DNA of 64,000 nucleotides from Clostridium algidicarnis DSM 15099 (GCF_002934235.1 NZ_PTIS01000005.1:62001-126000), one strand, 5' to 3'. Positions 44,001 through 52,995 are shown, numbered from the stretch's first letter. Notes: generated by a model from the sequence alone, not told the origin. Made by a program: numbers and translations.

Positions 44001-46551
44001 AGATGATGGTGAGACTTGGAAGGTTTTAAAAGATACTATGAGGGGTTCTAAAAGCTGGGAAACTGTTACCTTAGATTTATCAGAATATAAAGGAAAAACC
44101 GTTAAAATCAGATTTTACCTTTATACAAATGACTTAATGGGTGGACCAGGATGGTATATAGATTCAGTAACGGTACTTTCAAAGAAGGATAATGTAAATA
44201 ATAAATTAAGTTTAGATTTTTTAGAAAAATTGAATTTAAATCTTTTAGATTCAGATTCTGTGGATAAAGATAATGGAAATCATAAGTTTGTGGAAGGTTT
44301 CTTACCGGCAGATGCAGTTGTTACAATTTTAGAAACTGGAAGAAGTGTAAAGACAGACCTTACAACTGGCGGATTTACAATTACCCATGCCGGAAATAAA
44401 GAAGGAGAAAACTATACACTTAGAGCTGTTTCTTACGGTTATTATCCAAAGGAAGTTAAGGTATCTCTTAAACCAGGGGAAACAGTAACAGAGGTAATTA
44501 AGCTAGATCCTATTAAACATGGGAATATTACAGGAAAGGTAGTAGATAAAGCTACCAATACAGCAATTGCTAATGCTACGGTGAAGGTACTTGAAGATTC
44601 AAACATTCAAAGTGTTATAACAGATGAAGAAGGTAATTTTACTATAAATGGAGTATTTGCAGGAGATTATACTGTAAGGGTAATGAGTAGAGACTTCTAT
44701 ACAGAAAATATTAATGTAACTGTAGAAGGAGAAAAAGATAATTTAGTAAATGTAGCTATGAGAAAGTTTGTTGGTGTTGAAGATGAAATTGCATATGATG
44801 ATGGTACAAACGAAGATGCAAGAGTATTTGTTAATGCTGGAGTAGGGTTTGGTGTCAGATTCACTCCAAAATCTTATGGTAGAGTTAAAGAAGCAAATAT
44901 TTTCTTTGTAGATAACCATAAAAAGGCACTAGGGAATAAGATTGGGATTTCTATAGTGTATATTGATAAAAAAGGTAAGATAAGTGAAGTGGGAGACTTA
45001 AAAGAAGTAACCATAGAAAGAGGTAAGTGGAATAAAATAGACCTATTAGACTATGATTTTGCTACAGACAAGGACTTTTATATAGTGACAAAGCAGTTAT
45101 ATCCTGCTGCTCAATCCCCAGCTATAGGTATCGATAAAGATAGCCTAGAAAATGAAAGATCCTATGTGTATACTGGTGGCCTTACACCAATTGCTGATTA
45201 TGAAATTGACGGTGCTATGATGATTAGAGCTATTATGGACTATGAAGTAGAGGCGCCAAAAGAAGAAGTGACCACTCCAAATATAACTAACCTTAAGGAA
45301 TTAAACTATACAAATAAAGATAATATAATCCTTGAAGGTAATATGAATATTGAGGGAAAGGTAAATGTATTTGTAAATGATGAAAAGGTTACAACAGTTG
45401 ATACTGAAAACAAATTGTTTAGTGCAAATATACAAGTTAAAGAAGGGGAAAATAATATCACAATAAGTGGTGAAGCAGATGGAAAAACCTCAAAGATGTC
45501 ATCAATAATTAAAGTGATAGGGGACACCACATCACCAGAGGTTACAATAGAAGTACCTGTAGATAGTGATTTAATTAATAAAGCTACTATTGAAATTACA
45601 GGTAATGCAAAGGATGATAATCTTAAAAATGTAACAGTTAATGAAAAAGAAGTTATTGTAGATGAAAAGGGTAACTTTAATATAAGTATACCAGCAGTAA
45701 GTGGTGAAAATATAATTACAGCTATAGCTACAGATCTTGCAGAAAATCAAACTACAGTAACAAAGAAGGTTAATGTAGTAAATGCTAAAGTAACAACACC
45801 TGAAATTACAAACTTAAAAGAAATAAATTATATAAATACGGATACTGTAACACTTGAAGGTAAAATGAATGTAGAAGGAAGCGTAAATGTATTTGTAAAT
45901 GGTGAAAAGGTAGCAGCAGTTGAGACTAAAGATAAGTTATTTACAGCAACATTAGATCTTAAAGAAGAGGTAAATATTATAACAATAAGCGGTGAAAAAA
46001 ATGGAGTTACAACTGAAATGTCTGAAAAGGTTAAAGTAATAGTAGATAAAACATTACCAGAAGTTACAGTAGAAGTACCAAAAGATATGGATGTTGTAAA
46101 TAAAGATTCTATTGAAATTACAGGTAATGCAAAGGATAATAATCTTAAAAATGTAACAGTTAATGAAGAAGAAGTTTATTTAGATGAAGATGGTAACTTT
46201 AAAATAATTCTACCGGTGGTAATGGGTGAAAATACTATTAAAGTAGTAGCTACGGATCTTGCAGGGAATGAAACTGTAGTAACAAAGAAAGTTACTATAA
46301 CAAAAGAAACTAAGATTCCAGAAACGGAAGATCCAGTAATAAAGGAGCCAAAAGATGATAAACCAAAGGTTGATGTTCCAAAAACTGATACACCAAAAGC
46401 TGAGACACCAAAAGCTAGTGGCCCTAAAACTACAACCACAAAAACTAAACTTGTAAAGACAGGAAGTTTAGTTAATACATCATCTATGATGTTATTGGGT
46501 ATTAGCTTAATTATAGGTGGATATATTTTCATAAGAAAGCAAAAGAAATAA
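41017..46551 (+). CDS. Giant cell-surface subtilisin-family (S8) protease with variant sortase signal
   Basis: 1,844 residues. A signal peptide (about 1-33: KFKKIKVFFPILLSFTLILG) is followed by an inhibitor-like propeptide (about 40-180) and the S8 catalytic domain (about 195-515) with Asp224 (ILDSGVDW), His273 (PHGSHCTG) and Ser448 (NGTSMAAPHVSG). Two MAM-like beta domains follow (about 640-795 and 895-1060; NDFETDIKGF and ENFEKDNGGF) around a fibronectin type III domain (about 796-890). A carboxypeptidase-regulatory-like domain (about 1168-1240) and a duplicated Ig-like pair (about 1420-1595 and 1595-1770) come next. A Pro/Lys/Thr-rich wall spacer leads to LVKTG (1812-1816), a hydrophobic segment and RKQKK. 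The layout is bacillopeptidase F-like. GGGGGCG precedes ATG 41017. Confidence 0.93.
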   Translation: MKGKNKFKKIKVFFPILLSFTLILGCLPTVGQARTMSELEPLDNLNEYLNKIDSKVKKQLENDDDLVEVLIYLKDRVSINEIEEISKSQGDYNTSYENEVSKRKTVINTLKEKAETSQNSVVSYLSSEKLSGKVEKIQSFYIANIVYVKANKEVIEEIAKRDDVEKIYFNDIIELEEPIKGVDLDTVTNMAEDEIEWNIKKVEAPKVWENFKIDGTGVVVGILDSGVDWTNPALKDKWRGYDKETETVVNPKESWYDPMTNSELPWDNLGVPHGSHCTGTILGQESNGDNTIGVAPGAKWIAAKAFTDKGGQQVHLLAGAQWFLAPGGKAEKAPNIINNSWGGSAGVDPWFKDVVAAWRSAGILPVFAAGNQKSGEPKPWPGSIQNPSNLPGSFAVAAVDINNKRGDFSKLGPSPWDPKMIKPEISAPGVNIRSSVVGGYEGGWNGTSMAAPHVSGIAALMKSANFSLTVDEIETIIKETATKLTDNEYTESPNMGYGFGLINAYDTVSKVLGVGTGTIEGQVLISGEDKVAPTVIHEKLPEVFAGLDATVIAEIKDNVSVTDAKLLVKNDEMSDWKEIDMKLKDGDSVRGTYEAIIPGDLVIKTGVDYKIVATDYGNNIFTTDEYKLSVMFGIKPDKYSNDFETDIKGFKLSGDFQWGAPTSFVGPKALSGTKVIGTKLDTYGVTEDIVSEVVLPSLDLRDEDLKSASLRISEWSDISSFHSAKMLISTDEGSTWEELRKVSGGDREWHEVYVDLKSYIGSENPVQIKFEFSTMSENNGYSIGWYFDNLRLVGEDKTAPSIPTNVKLQRNKSGISLSWDKVNEADLKQYDVYRSETAGGHYTKVTTTTNTFYTDTDVKTGKYYYVITSSDFVGNESDYSKEAEIDYKEIEKIFYENFEKDNGGFTTGILSESGKKNDWEWGVPTSGPKTALTGTKVWATNLKGNYSYEHSGYLDTPSISLPDDEESVLSVDQWMSIYSYVYEGTDDFANIQISEDDGETWKVLKDTMRGSKSWETVTLDLSEYKGKTVKIRFYLYTNDLMGGPGWYIDSVTVLSKKDNVNNKLSLDFLEKLNLNLLDSDSVDKDNGNHKFVEGFLPADAVVTILETGRSVKTDLTTGGFTITHAGNKEGENYTLRAVSYGYYPKEVKVSLKPGETVTEVIKLDPIKHGNITGKVVDKATNTAIANATVKVLEDSNIQSVITDEEGNFTINGVFAGDYTVRVMSRDFYTENINVTVEGEKDNLVNVAMRKFVGVEDEIAYDDGTNEDARVFVNAGVGFGVRFTPKSYGRVKEANIFFVDNHKKALGNKIGISIVYIDKKGKISEVGDLKEVTIERGKWNKIDLLDYDFATDKDFYIVTKQLYPAAQSPAIGIDKDSLENERSYVYTGGLTPIADYEIDGAMMIRAIMDYEVEAPKEEVTTPNITNLKELNYTNKDNIILEGNMNIEGKVNVFVNDEKVTTVDTENKLFSANIQVKEGENNITISGEADGKTSKMSSIIKVIGDTTSPEVTIEVPVDSDLINKATIEITGNAKDDNLKNVTVNEKEVIVDEKGNFNISIPAVSGENIITAIATDLAENQTTVTKKVNVVNAKVTTPEITNLKEINYINTDTVTLEGKMNVEGSVNVFVNGEKVAAVETKDKLFTATLDLKEEVNIITISGEKNGVTTEMSEKVKVIVDKTLPEVTVEVPKDMDVVNKDSIEITGNAKDNNLKNVTVNEEEVYLDEDGNFKIILPVVMGENTIKVVATDLAGNETVVTKKVTITKETKIPETEDPVIKEPKDDKPKVDVPKTDTPKAETPKASGPKTTTTKTKLVKTGSLVNTSSMMLLGISLIIGGYIFIRKQKK

Positions 46552-46570
46552 AAGAGTAGGCAGGTAAAGA

Positions 46571-46608
46571 AAGAAGAATAGCTTTGTTTAAAGCTATTCT
46601 TCTTTTAT
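46571..46608 (+). terminator. Terminator of the protease gene
   Basis: AAGAAGAATAGCTTT (46571-46585), loop GTTT, AAAGCTATTCTTCTT (46590-46604), then TTATA. The 15-bp stem is perfect. Confidence 0.88.
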
Positions 46609-46667
46609 AATTCACTATATGATATATTGGTAGTATTACATAAATTGTACAGGAGAGGATGTAAATT

Positions 46668-47588
46668 ATGGGGTATTTATTTTTAGCTATAGTATGTAGT
46701 TCTTCCATCGCTTTAATTTTCAAGTATAGTGAAGGTTCTAAAATGAATAGGTATGCAGTTACTAGTGTTAATTATTTTACAGCGTTATTTATAAGTTTAT
46801 TAATGATCATAGCTAAACCATCTACAAAGATACATATAACTGATATTTCAATAAAAGGTTTTATTTTGGAATGTTCAAAGGTTCTTTCTCAAAACCATGT
46901 TTATTTTTCTCCAGAATCCAGTTTTATCTGGGCTTTGGTGGTTGGAATAATAGGAGGGGCATTTTTCTTCTTATCCTTTATTTATTATCAAAAGAGTGTA
47001 AGAGAAAATGGGGCCTCTCTTTCAGGAACCTTTGGAAAGCTTGGGATATTGGTGCCTATGATATTTTCTATTTTGTTTTGGAAGGAGATACCTAAACCCT
47101 TTCAATGGATAGGCATATTGATAGCTTTGTTTTCCATAGTTTTTGCAAATATATCTTATGATGAAAATAATAATAAAAGTATAAACTTAACACTTATATT
47201 ATTATTTTTATTTGGAGGAATGGCAGAATTTCAAAACAAACTATTTCAAAAGTATGCACTTTTAGAATATAAAGATGTATTTTTATTTGTTACATTTACT
47301 ATGGCATTTTTATTAAGTTTATATTTTGTTTTAAAGTCAAAAGAGAAGATATTGAAAAGAGATTTATTAACTGGCTTTTTAGTTGGAATACCAAATTTGT
47401 TTTCTTCATACTTTCTTATAATGGCACTAAATTCTGTTAATACATCCATAGCTTTGCCAGTTTATAGTGCAGGGAGCATTATATTTATAAGTCTTGGAGA
47501 AGTATTATTATATAAAGAAAAATTATCTAATAAGAACAAAATAGCAGTGGGTTTAGTGGTATTTGCCCTTGTTTTAATTAACATCTAA
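46668..47588 (+). CDS. EamA/DMT-superfamily transporter
   Basis: A 306-residue membrane protein with about ten hydrophobic helices in two halves. The second half ends with SVNTSIALPVYSAGSIIFISLGEVLLYKEKLSNKNKIAVGLVVFALVLINI, the usual end of drug/metabolite transporters. The first half carries a large loop (about residues 52-82). The substrate cannot be told. GAGAGGATGTAAATT precedes ATG 46668. It stands alone after the protease terminator. Confidence 0.8.
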   Translation: MGYLFLAIVCSSSIALIFKYSEGSKMNRYAVTSVNYFTALFISLLMIIAKPSTKIHITDISIKGFILECSKVLSQNHVYFSPESSFIWALVVGIIGGAFFFLSFIYYQKSVRENGASLSGTFGKLGILVPMIFSILFWKEIPKPFQWIGILIALFSIVFANISYDENNNKSINLTLILLFLFGGMAEFQNKLFQKYALLEYKDVFLFVTFTMAFLLSLYFVLKSKEKILKRDLLTGFLVGIPNLFSSYFLIMALNSVNTSIALPVYSAGSIIFISLGEVLLYKEKLSNKNKIAVGLVVFALVLINI

Positions 47589-47754
47589 GGAAAATAAAAC
47601 AATTATCATAATCTAAGCTTATGTAAAAAGTGATACTAAGGTAGATTAAATAAGATATAATGGAGAAACATATATTTCCTAGTTAGAATATCTAGTTCTA
47701 ATAAATTATAAACAGTAACAGAAAACAAATTTAAAAAAGGTAGTTGATAAATAA

Positions 47755-48702
47755 TTGGAAAAACAGTTTAAAAAAATAGGAACACATGATGGAAAGTTTC
47801 ATGCAGATGAAGTTATGGCAACAGCTATACTAAATGAAATTTTTGTAACAGAATTAATAAGGACAAGAAATAAAAAGGTATTAGATGAATTAGATATAGT
47901 TTACGATGTTAATGGTGGTGAGTTCGACCATCATGGTATTGATAAGGTAATGCGAGAAGATGGAACCCCATTTTCCTCCTGTGGACTTATATGGAATAAG
48001 TTTGGTAAAGAAGTAGTGCATTTTAAAAATGAAAGTTTAAATGAAGATCAAATTGATGAGATTTTTAATTTTATTGATAGGAGCTTAGTAGAAGGAATAG
48101 ATGCCTTAGATAATGGAATATGGATAGATAAATCGGAAATTCCTTTAATGAATATTTCCTCAATTTTATCAGGTTTTAATCCATTATGGTATGAGGAAGA
48201 TAAAGAAAACCAGAATTTTAATAAAGCAGTTGAATTTGCAACCTTAATTTTAAATAATAAAATCAATTTCAAAATGTCGGTGATTAAAGCTAAAGAAAAG
48301 GTAGTAAAAGCTTATGAATCTAGAGAAATTCCTGAAGTTATGATACTTGATTCATATTGCCCATATGGGGAGTCGCTTAAGGAAATTGATGAAGCACAGG
48401 AAATACTGTTTGTAATTTTTAAATCTAAAACTAATTATCTTTTGCAAACTATAAGAGGAAAAGATGGTAAGGATAAAAAGAAGCTTCCAAAGGATTGGAT
48501 GGGTAAAAGAGATGAAGAACTTGCAAATGTAACAGGAGTTAGTGATGCTACATTTTGTCATACTGGAAGATTCATTGCTGGAGCTGTTTCACTAGAAGGA
48601 ATTAAGAGGCTAGCAAGTTTAGCAATTCAAGAGCCTTATGAACATGAAAGCATAATGGACAAGATTATGAAATTTACAAGAAAGTTATTTATAAAAAGAT
48701 AA
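47755..48702 (+). CDS. MYG1-like metal-dependent hydrolase (UPF0160, DHH-related)
   Basis: A 315-residue protein with the MYG1 signature: IGTHDGKFHADEVMATAIL near residues 7-25 (His/Asp metal ligands), VYDVNGGEFDHHG near 58-70 (DHH-type motif), ALDNGIW near 118, and the C-terminal GVSDATFCHTGRFIAGAVSLEGIKRLA. Human and yeast MYG1 act as 3'-5' exoribonucleases; bacterial members are uncharacterised, so nuclease or phosphoesterase activity is inferred from the family. The start is TTG 47755 with a moderate AAAAAGGTAG site. It is a single-gene unit. Confidence 0.87.
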   Translation: MEKQFKKIGTHDGKFHADEVMATAILNEIFVTELIRTRNKKVLDELDIVYDVNGGEFDHHGIDKVMREDGTPFSSCGLIWNKFGKEVVHFKNESLNEDQIDEIFNFIDRSLVEGIDALDNGIWIDKSEIPLMNISSILSGFNPLWYEEDKENQNFNKAVEFATLILNNKINFKMSVIKAKEKVVKAYESREIPEVMILDSYCPYGESLKEIDEAQEILFVIFKSKTNYLLQTIRGKDGKDKKKLPKDWMGKRDEELANVTGVSDATFCHTGRFIAGAVSLEGIKRLASLAIQEPYEHESIMDKIMKFTRKLFIKR

Positions 48703-48720
48703 CTAAATAACTAGATGATT

Positions 48721-48761
48721 CCATAATATGTTAGCACCTCAGAGGTGCTAACATATTATGG
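48721..48761. terminator. Perfect 19-bp-arm inverted repeat after the MYG1-like gene
   Basis: CCATAATATGTTAGCACCT, loop CAG, AGGTGCTAACATATTATGG. It has no U tract but is 19 bp after the stop. It may be a processed 3' end, a terminator variant or a binding site. Confidence 0.6.
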
Positions 48762-48857
48762 ATATACCATGGAGAGTATTAGATAAATATTAAATGTAAC
48801 AGGTGGGTTTTCCATAGCATAAGATATTATACAACAATTAGATGTAAAGGGGATTTT

Positions 48858-49586
48858 ATGTATACTTCTTATTTTAGAGCTAATGATGGAAGTCCTGGGA
48901 TTGTGGCTTATGCTAGGGGAGATGTAAATGGAGATAGGATAATTGATAATATATATTTAACGGGTATAATGACATCGGATAGTCCGTTTGTTCAAGATAT
49001 AACACTTGTAATACAAGATGGTATGACAGGTAGATTCACTAGTATACCGCTTAAGGAAAACACAGGATATAGCCCTACCATACTTTTAAGAGATTTCACA
49101 GGTGATGGCGTAAGTGACATACTAATAGGAATTAATACGGGTGGCAGTGGTGGCATAATGTATTACTATATTTATTCTTTTATTAATAATACACCAAGAC
49201 TGATTTTTGATTTTGATGTATATAATCAGCAATATGAATATCAGGTTAATTATAAAGACAACTACAAGGTGGAAGTTATAAGTGAAGAAAATAATAAAAT
49301 GTACATTATAGATATATCTAATAAGGGTGAGGAATACTTAAATGAGATATATGATAAAGATGGGAAGCTTAAAGCACCAATTGAAGGTTTTGTAAATCCA
49401 CTCAGTGGTTTATATCCTGTGGATTTTGATTCAGATGGAGTATATGAGCTGCTAGGATATCAAAAAATAGCTGGAAGATACAATGCAGATTCTTTAGGTT
49501 ATATTTTGAATACCTTAAGATGGAAGAATGATATGTTTATTTTAGATAATCAATACTTAGCTATTTTTGGAGCAGATATACAGTAG
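48858..49586 (+). CDS. FG-GAP/VCBS-like repeat protein, no signal peptide
   Basis: A 242-residue protein with calcium-loop-like repeats: ARGDVNGDRIIDNIYLTG near residue 19, LRDFTGDGVSDILIGINTGGSGG near 72, and VDFDSDGVYELLGYQ near 188. These D-x-N/T/D-G-D patterns are typical of FG-GAP/VCBS beta-propeller blades. No secretion signal is visible at the N-terminus (MYTSYFRANDGSPGIV). In spore formers such proteins may reach the spore surface without a signal peptide, but this is conjecture. AAAGGGGATTTT precedes ATG 48858. Confidence 0.7.
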   Translation: MYTSYFRANDGSPGIVAYARGDVNGDRIIDNIYLTGIMTSDSPFVQDITLVIQDGMTGRFTSIPLKENTGYSPTILLRDFTGDGVSDILIGINTGGSGGIMYYYIYSFINNTPRLIFDFDVYNQQYEYQVNYKDNYKVEVISEENNKMYIIDISNKGEEYLNEIYDKDGKLKAPIEGFVNPLSGLYPVDFDSDGVYELLGYQKIAGRYNADSLGYILNTLRWKNDMFILDNQYLAIFGADIQ

Positions 49587-49623
49587 GATTTAAATTTAAA
49601 ATATTATTAAGATTAAATAACAT

Positions 49624-49664
49624 AAAAAGGTCAGATATATCTTAAAGATTAATCTGACCTTTTT
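49624..49664. terminator. Bidirectional terminator between the repeat protein and feoB
   Basis: AAAAAGGTCAGAT (49624-49636) pairs exactly with ATCTGACCTTTTT (49652-49664). Confidence 0.88.
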
Positions 49665-49700
49665 ACTTTACTTTTTTGTTTATTATAATTACATAATTTT

Positions 49701-49757
49701 AAATTAGGTTGGGAATATAAAATTAGGTTGGTAATATAAAATTAGGTAGGTAATTTT
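49701..49757. repeat. Three copies of a 19-bp unit (AAATTAGGTTGGGAATATA)
   Basis: Units begin at 49701, 49720 and 49739; the second differs by one base and the third is partly degenerate. They lie 67 bp past the 3' end of feoB and outside any gene. Confidence 0.75.
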
Positions 49758-49823
49758 ATTATACAAGTGCATTACCGGCATATAGAAGGGGAATAAGTTA
49801 TTTTGATTACAAAGGCATGGTTA

Positions 49824-51974
49824 CTATACAAGTCCTATTAATCTAGCGGTATTTGCAACTATAAAGCAAATGATAATACCAGTTATGGTTGGAAGAAGGA
49901 AGGACACCATGGTCCACTTAAAGCTTTGAGTTTCTTTTCTTATAGTAAGGCAGGTGGTAGCGCAAGGCCAATGGAATAAAGAAAATAGCATAACACATAC
50001 TGCGGTTAAAGAGGTCCAACCATTAGAAATAAGAAGAGTTCTTAACTGAACTAGGCTATCGAGTTCAAGCATGCTTCCTGTAGACATATAGCTCATAATT
50101 ATTATAGGGATCACTATTTCATTTGCAGGGAAACCCAAAATGAATGCCATTAATATATAGCCATCAAGACCAATAAGTCTCGCAAAGGGATCAAAAAAGT
50201 TGGCACAATGAGTTAATATACTTAAATCACCTACAGTAATATTAGCCATTACCCATATGATAAGTCCAGCTGGGGCTGCTACCATAACTGCGCGGCCAAG
50301 TACAAATAAAGTTCTATCGAATATGGAGCGCACAATAACTTTTCCTACTTGGGGCTTTCTATAGGGTGGTAGCTCTAAAGTAAAATTTGATGGAATACCT
50401 TTTAATATGGTCTTTGATAAAAACTTAGATATTAAAAGGGTCATTACTACACCAAGGATAATTACAGCTGTAAGTATTAGGGCAGAGACTATGGACTGAA
50501 AGGGACCAAATATAGCTGAGGAAAAGAACATGGTTATAATTGCTATAAGAATAGGAAACCTTCCATTACAAGGTACAAAGTTGTTTGTGATTATGGCAAT
50601 TAGTCTTTCTCTTGGTGAATCAATTATTCTACATCCTATTATGCCGGCAGCGTTGCAACCAAAGCCCATACACATTGTTAATGCTTGTTTTCCACAGGCA
50701 CAGGACTTTTTGAAATAATTGTCAAGGTTAAAAGCAATTCTAGGTAAATACCCTAGATCTTCAAGTAAGGTAAATAGAGGAAAGAATATAGCCATTGGAG
50801 GAAGCATAACTGATATTACCCAGGCAAGAGTTCTATATATACCAAGAACTAATACCCCGTGGACAAAGGGTGGAGTACCAAGTGAGGTAAAGAAAATTGT
50901 AAGCTTATCTTCAATCCAAAATAGTCCCTTAGCTATAAGCTGTGATGGAACATTAGCTCCGGTAATGGTAATCCAAAAGACTATAGCTAAAAGAAGAATC
51001 ATAATTGGAATTCCAAACTTTTTAGAGGTAAGATATTTATCTATTTTTCTATCATTGTTATTGTAATTTTTATTTTTAAAGGAAACTACCTCATTACTTA
51101 TGCTTTCTGATATAGTTACTAGTTTAGAAACAACTTTATCACGAAAGGTATCTGAATCAATATGCTTTTTACTTAAAAATTCACGGACTTCATCAACTTT
51201 TTTTATAATATCCTCTTCTTTAGTTAAGTCAAAATTAAGATATTTATTAATGGAAGTTAAGAGAGTCTTATCACCATCTATGATCTTTAATGCTAACCAT
51301 CTAGAATTAAGAGTATTTTGAAATTTAAGTTTAATAATGTCCTGAACTTCACCTAGGGCCTCTTCTATAGGTTCATCATATATAACACTTAATGTGTTAG
51401 GGATACTATCCTTAGATGAAACCTCTAAAACAGCATCCATTAGATGATTTAAGCCGTCACCATGTAGGGCACTTGTTCCAACCACAGGAACTCCAAGTTC
51501 TTTTGATAGTTTATCTAAATTTATGGAGATTCCCTTTCTCTTTGCTTCATCCATTAAGTTAACACATACGACCACCTTTGAAGTTATCTCAAGAGTTTGC
51601 AAAACAAGATTTAAATTTCTTTCAAGGCAGGTTCCATCAACTACAATTACTGTTGTGTCTGGATTTCCAAAACATATGAAATCTCTAGCAACCTCTTCTT
51701 CAATGGAATTTGCCATTAAGGAATATGTGCCTGGAATATCTACTAGGATAAAATTATTATCCTTATAAAGATAATTTCCGTGAGCATTTGTTACAGTCTT
51801 GCCAGGCCAGTTACCAGTATGTTGATTTAAACCAGTTAAACTATTAAAAACAGTACTCTTACCTACATTAGGATTACCACCTAAGGCTATTATCTTATCA
51901 TCTAGGTTTATTTTATTGATTTTCAGCTCTTCTTCAAGCATATTTGAATTAGTTGATTTATAAGCTTTGACCAT
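49824..51974 (-). CDS. feoB: Ferrous iron transport protein B
   Basis: A 716-residue inner-membrane Fe(II) transporter. The N-terminal G domain has G1 GGNPNVGKS (33-40 region), DIPGTYSL (G3) and NLMDEAKRKG (G4). A GDI-like helical region (about 195-300) is followed by membrane helices with the Gate motifs (GFGCNAAGIIGCRIIDSPRERL with the conserved Cys, and HWPCATTCLTIRKET near the end). It lies downstream of feoA on the same strand with a 65-bp spacer and GGGAGGAAC before its start. Expression is probably controlled by the divergent DtxR-type regulator. In an anaerobe this is the expected main iron importer. Confidence 0.95.
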   Translation of the reverse strand: MVKAYKSTNSNMLEEELKINKINLDDKIIALGGNPNVGKSTVFNSLTGLNQHTGNWPGKTVTNAHGNYLYKDNNFILVDIPGTYSLMANSIEEEVARDFICFGNPDTTVIVVDGTCLERNLNLVLQTLEITSKVVVCVNLMDEAKRKGISINLDKLSKELGVPVVGTSALHGDGLNHLMDAVLEVSSKDSIPNTLSVIYDEPIEEALGEVQDIIKLKFQNTLNSRWLALKIIDGDKTLLTSINKYLNFDLTKEEDIIKKVDEVREFLSKKHIDSDTFRDKVVSKLVTISESISNEVVSFKNKNYNNNDRKIDKYLTSKKFGIPIMILLLAIVFWITITGANVPSQLIAKGLFWIEDKLTIFFTSLGTPPFVHGVLVLGIYRTLAWVISVMLPPMAIFFPLFTLLEDLGYLPRIAFNLDNYFKKSCACGKQALTMCMGFGCNAAGIIGCRIIDSPRERLIAIITNNFVPCNGRFPILIAIITMFFSSAIFGPFQSIVSALILTAVIILGVVMTLLISKFLSKTILKGIPSNFTLELPPYRKPQVGKVIVRSIFDRTLFVLGRAVMVAAPAGLIIWVMANITVGDLSILTHCANFFDPFARLIGLDGYILMAFILGFPANEIVIPIIIMSYMSTGSMLELDSLVQLRTLLISNGWTSLTAVCVMLFSLFHWPCATTCLTIRKETQSFKWTMVSFLLPTITGIIICFIVANTARLIGLV

Positions 51975-52039
51975 TAATGTTCCTCCCTAAGAATATTGAA
52001 AACTTGTATATTTTAAAATAAACTTTTATAAGTATTAGT

Positions 52040-52279
52040 TTAAAGTGCTTCTACCAAAATCATAGAAGACATTTCACTTCGAAGAGCAATGACAGTACCT
52101 CGAATAAGATACGCAATAGGGTCTCCAGAAGGACTTTTATGCAAAGGTTTTACTACAGTGTCATAGGTTAATCCTAAATCTAACATCCTCCTTCTTATTA
52201 GACCCTCAGAAGTAAGGTCTTTTACTTTGCAGCTTTTACCAAGGGGTAAAGAATTAAGTGGAATATAGCAATCATTCAT
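52040..52279 (-). CDS. feoA: Ferrous iron transport protein A
   Basis: A 79-residue SH3-like FeoA: IPLNSLPLGKSCKVKDLTSEGLIRRRMLDLGLTYDTVVKPLHKSPSGDPIAYLIRGTVIALRSEMSSMI. This is the complete family pattern including the LGLTxGTxV-like and ALRxxE motifs. It supports FeoB, to which it is encoded adjacent in the usual feoA-feoB order. AGGAGG lies 11 nt before the start at 52279. Confidence 0.94.
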   Translation of the reverse strand: MNDCYIPLNSLPLGKSCKVKDLTSEGLIRRRMLDLGLTYDTVVKPLHKSPSGDPIAYLIRGTVIALRSEMSSMILVEAL

Positions 52280-52503
52280 ATAAAAATAAACCTCCTATAT
52301 TATTTTATTTAATACTAATAAGTTCGACGATTTAGTGTAGAGAAAGAAACTTTCCCTAAGCTAAGATATGATAAATACTTTCTAGGTGTTACTAGTATAT
52401 ATAAAATATAAGGTATTAAAAAATATAATTTTAATAGAAGAACATATTGATTAATTACTTTTTTCAATATGAGAAAAATGATATTAAAAAGGGTGGCGAT
52501 TTA

Positions 52504-52995
52504 GTGACTGATGAATTTTATACTGTACGTGGATATGAATTGAGAAGAGAGGGAAAAGATATGATGACCCCTGCATTAGAAGATTATCTTGAAATGATTT
52601 ATAGAAACTCAATGAATGAGGATTATATTAGAATAAATATACTTGCAAAGCTTTTAAATGTTAAGGACTCTTCAGCTTCAAAAATGGTAAAAAAACTAGG
52701 AGAGTTAAAGCTTGTTAATTATGAAAGGTACGGAATAGTAACCTTAACAGATGAGGGTAAAAAGCTAGGTGAGTTTCTACTAAATAGACATAACGTAATA
52801 GAAAACTTTTTATCTCTTATAGGATGCAAAGAGGACATTCTCCTTCAGGCAGAATTAATTGAGCATACTATTACTCCTGACACAGTGAATAATATAAAAA
52901 TCTTAAATATTTTTTTTGAAAAGAACAAAGATGTACTAGAAAAATATACAAATTACAAAAGAGATATTATAGAAAGTAGTTTAAGGTTAAAATAG
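52504..52995 (+). CDS. DtxR/MntR-family metalloregulator
   Basis: About 163 residues. The helix-turn-helix is LEDYLEMIYRNS...RINILAKLLNVKDSSASKMVKKLGELKLVNYERYGIVTLTDEGKKLG. The dimer and metal domain includes RHNVIENFLSLIG and AELIEHTITPDTV, with Glu/His ligands as in MntR/IdeR. The frame opens at 52447, but GGGTGGCGATTTA sets GTG 52504 as the start. It has no C-terminal SH3 domain, so it is of the short MntR-like type. It is divergent from feoAB across 224 bp and probably represses iron uptake when Fe(II) or Mn(II) is plentiful. Confidence 0.88.
   Translation: MTDEFYTVRGYELRREGKDMMTPALEDYLEMIYRNSMNEDYIRINILAKLLNVKDSSASKMVKKLGELKLVNYERYGIVTLTDEGKKLGEFLLNRHNVIENFLSLIGCKEDILLQAELIEHTITPDTVNNIKILNIFFEKNKDVLEKYTNYKRDIIESSLRLK

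Noticed and set aside
50719-51066. 115-codon + strand frame inside feoB
   Set aside because: It is antisense to feoB membrane segments; no start site or homology.
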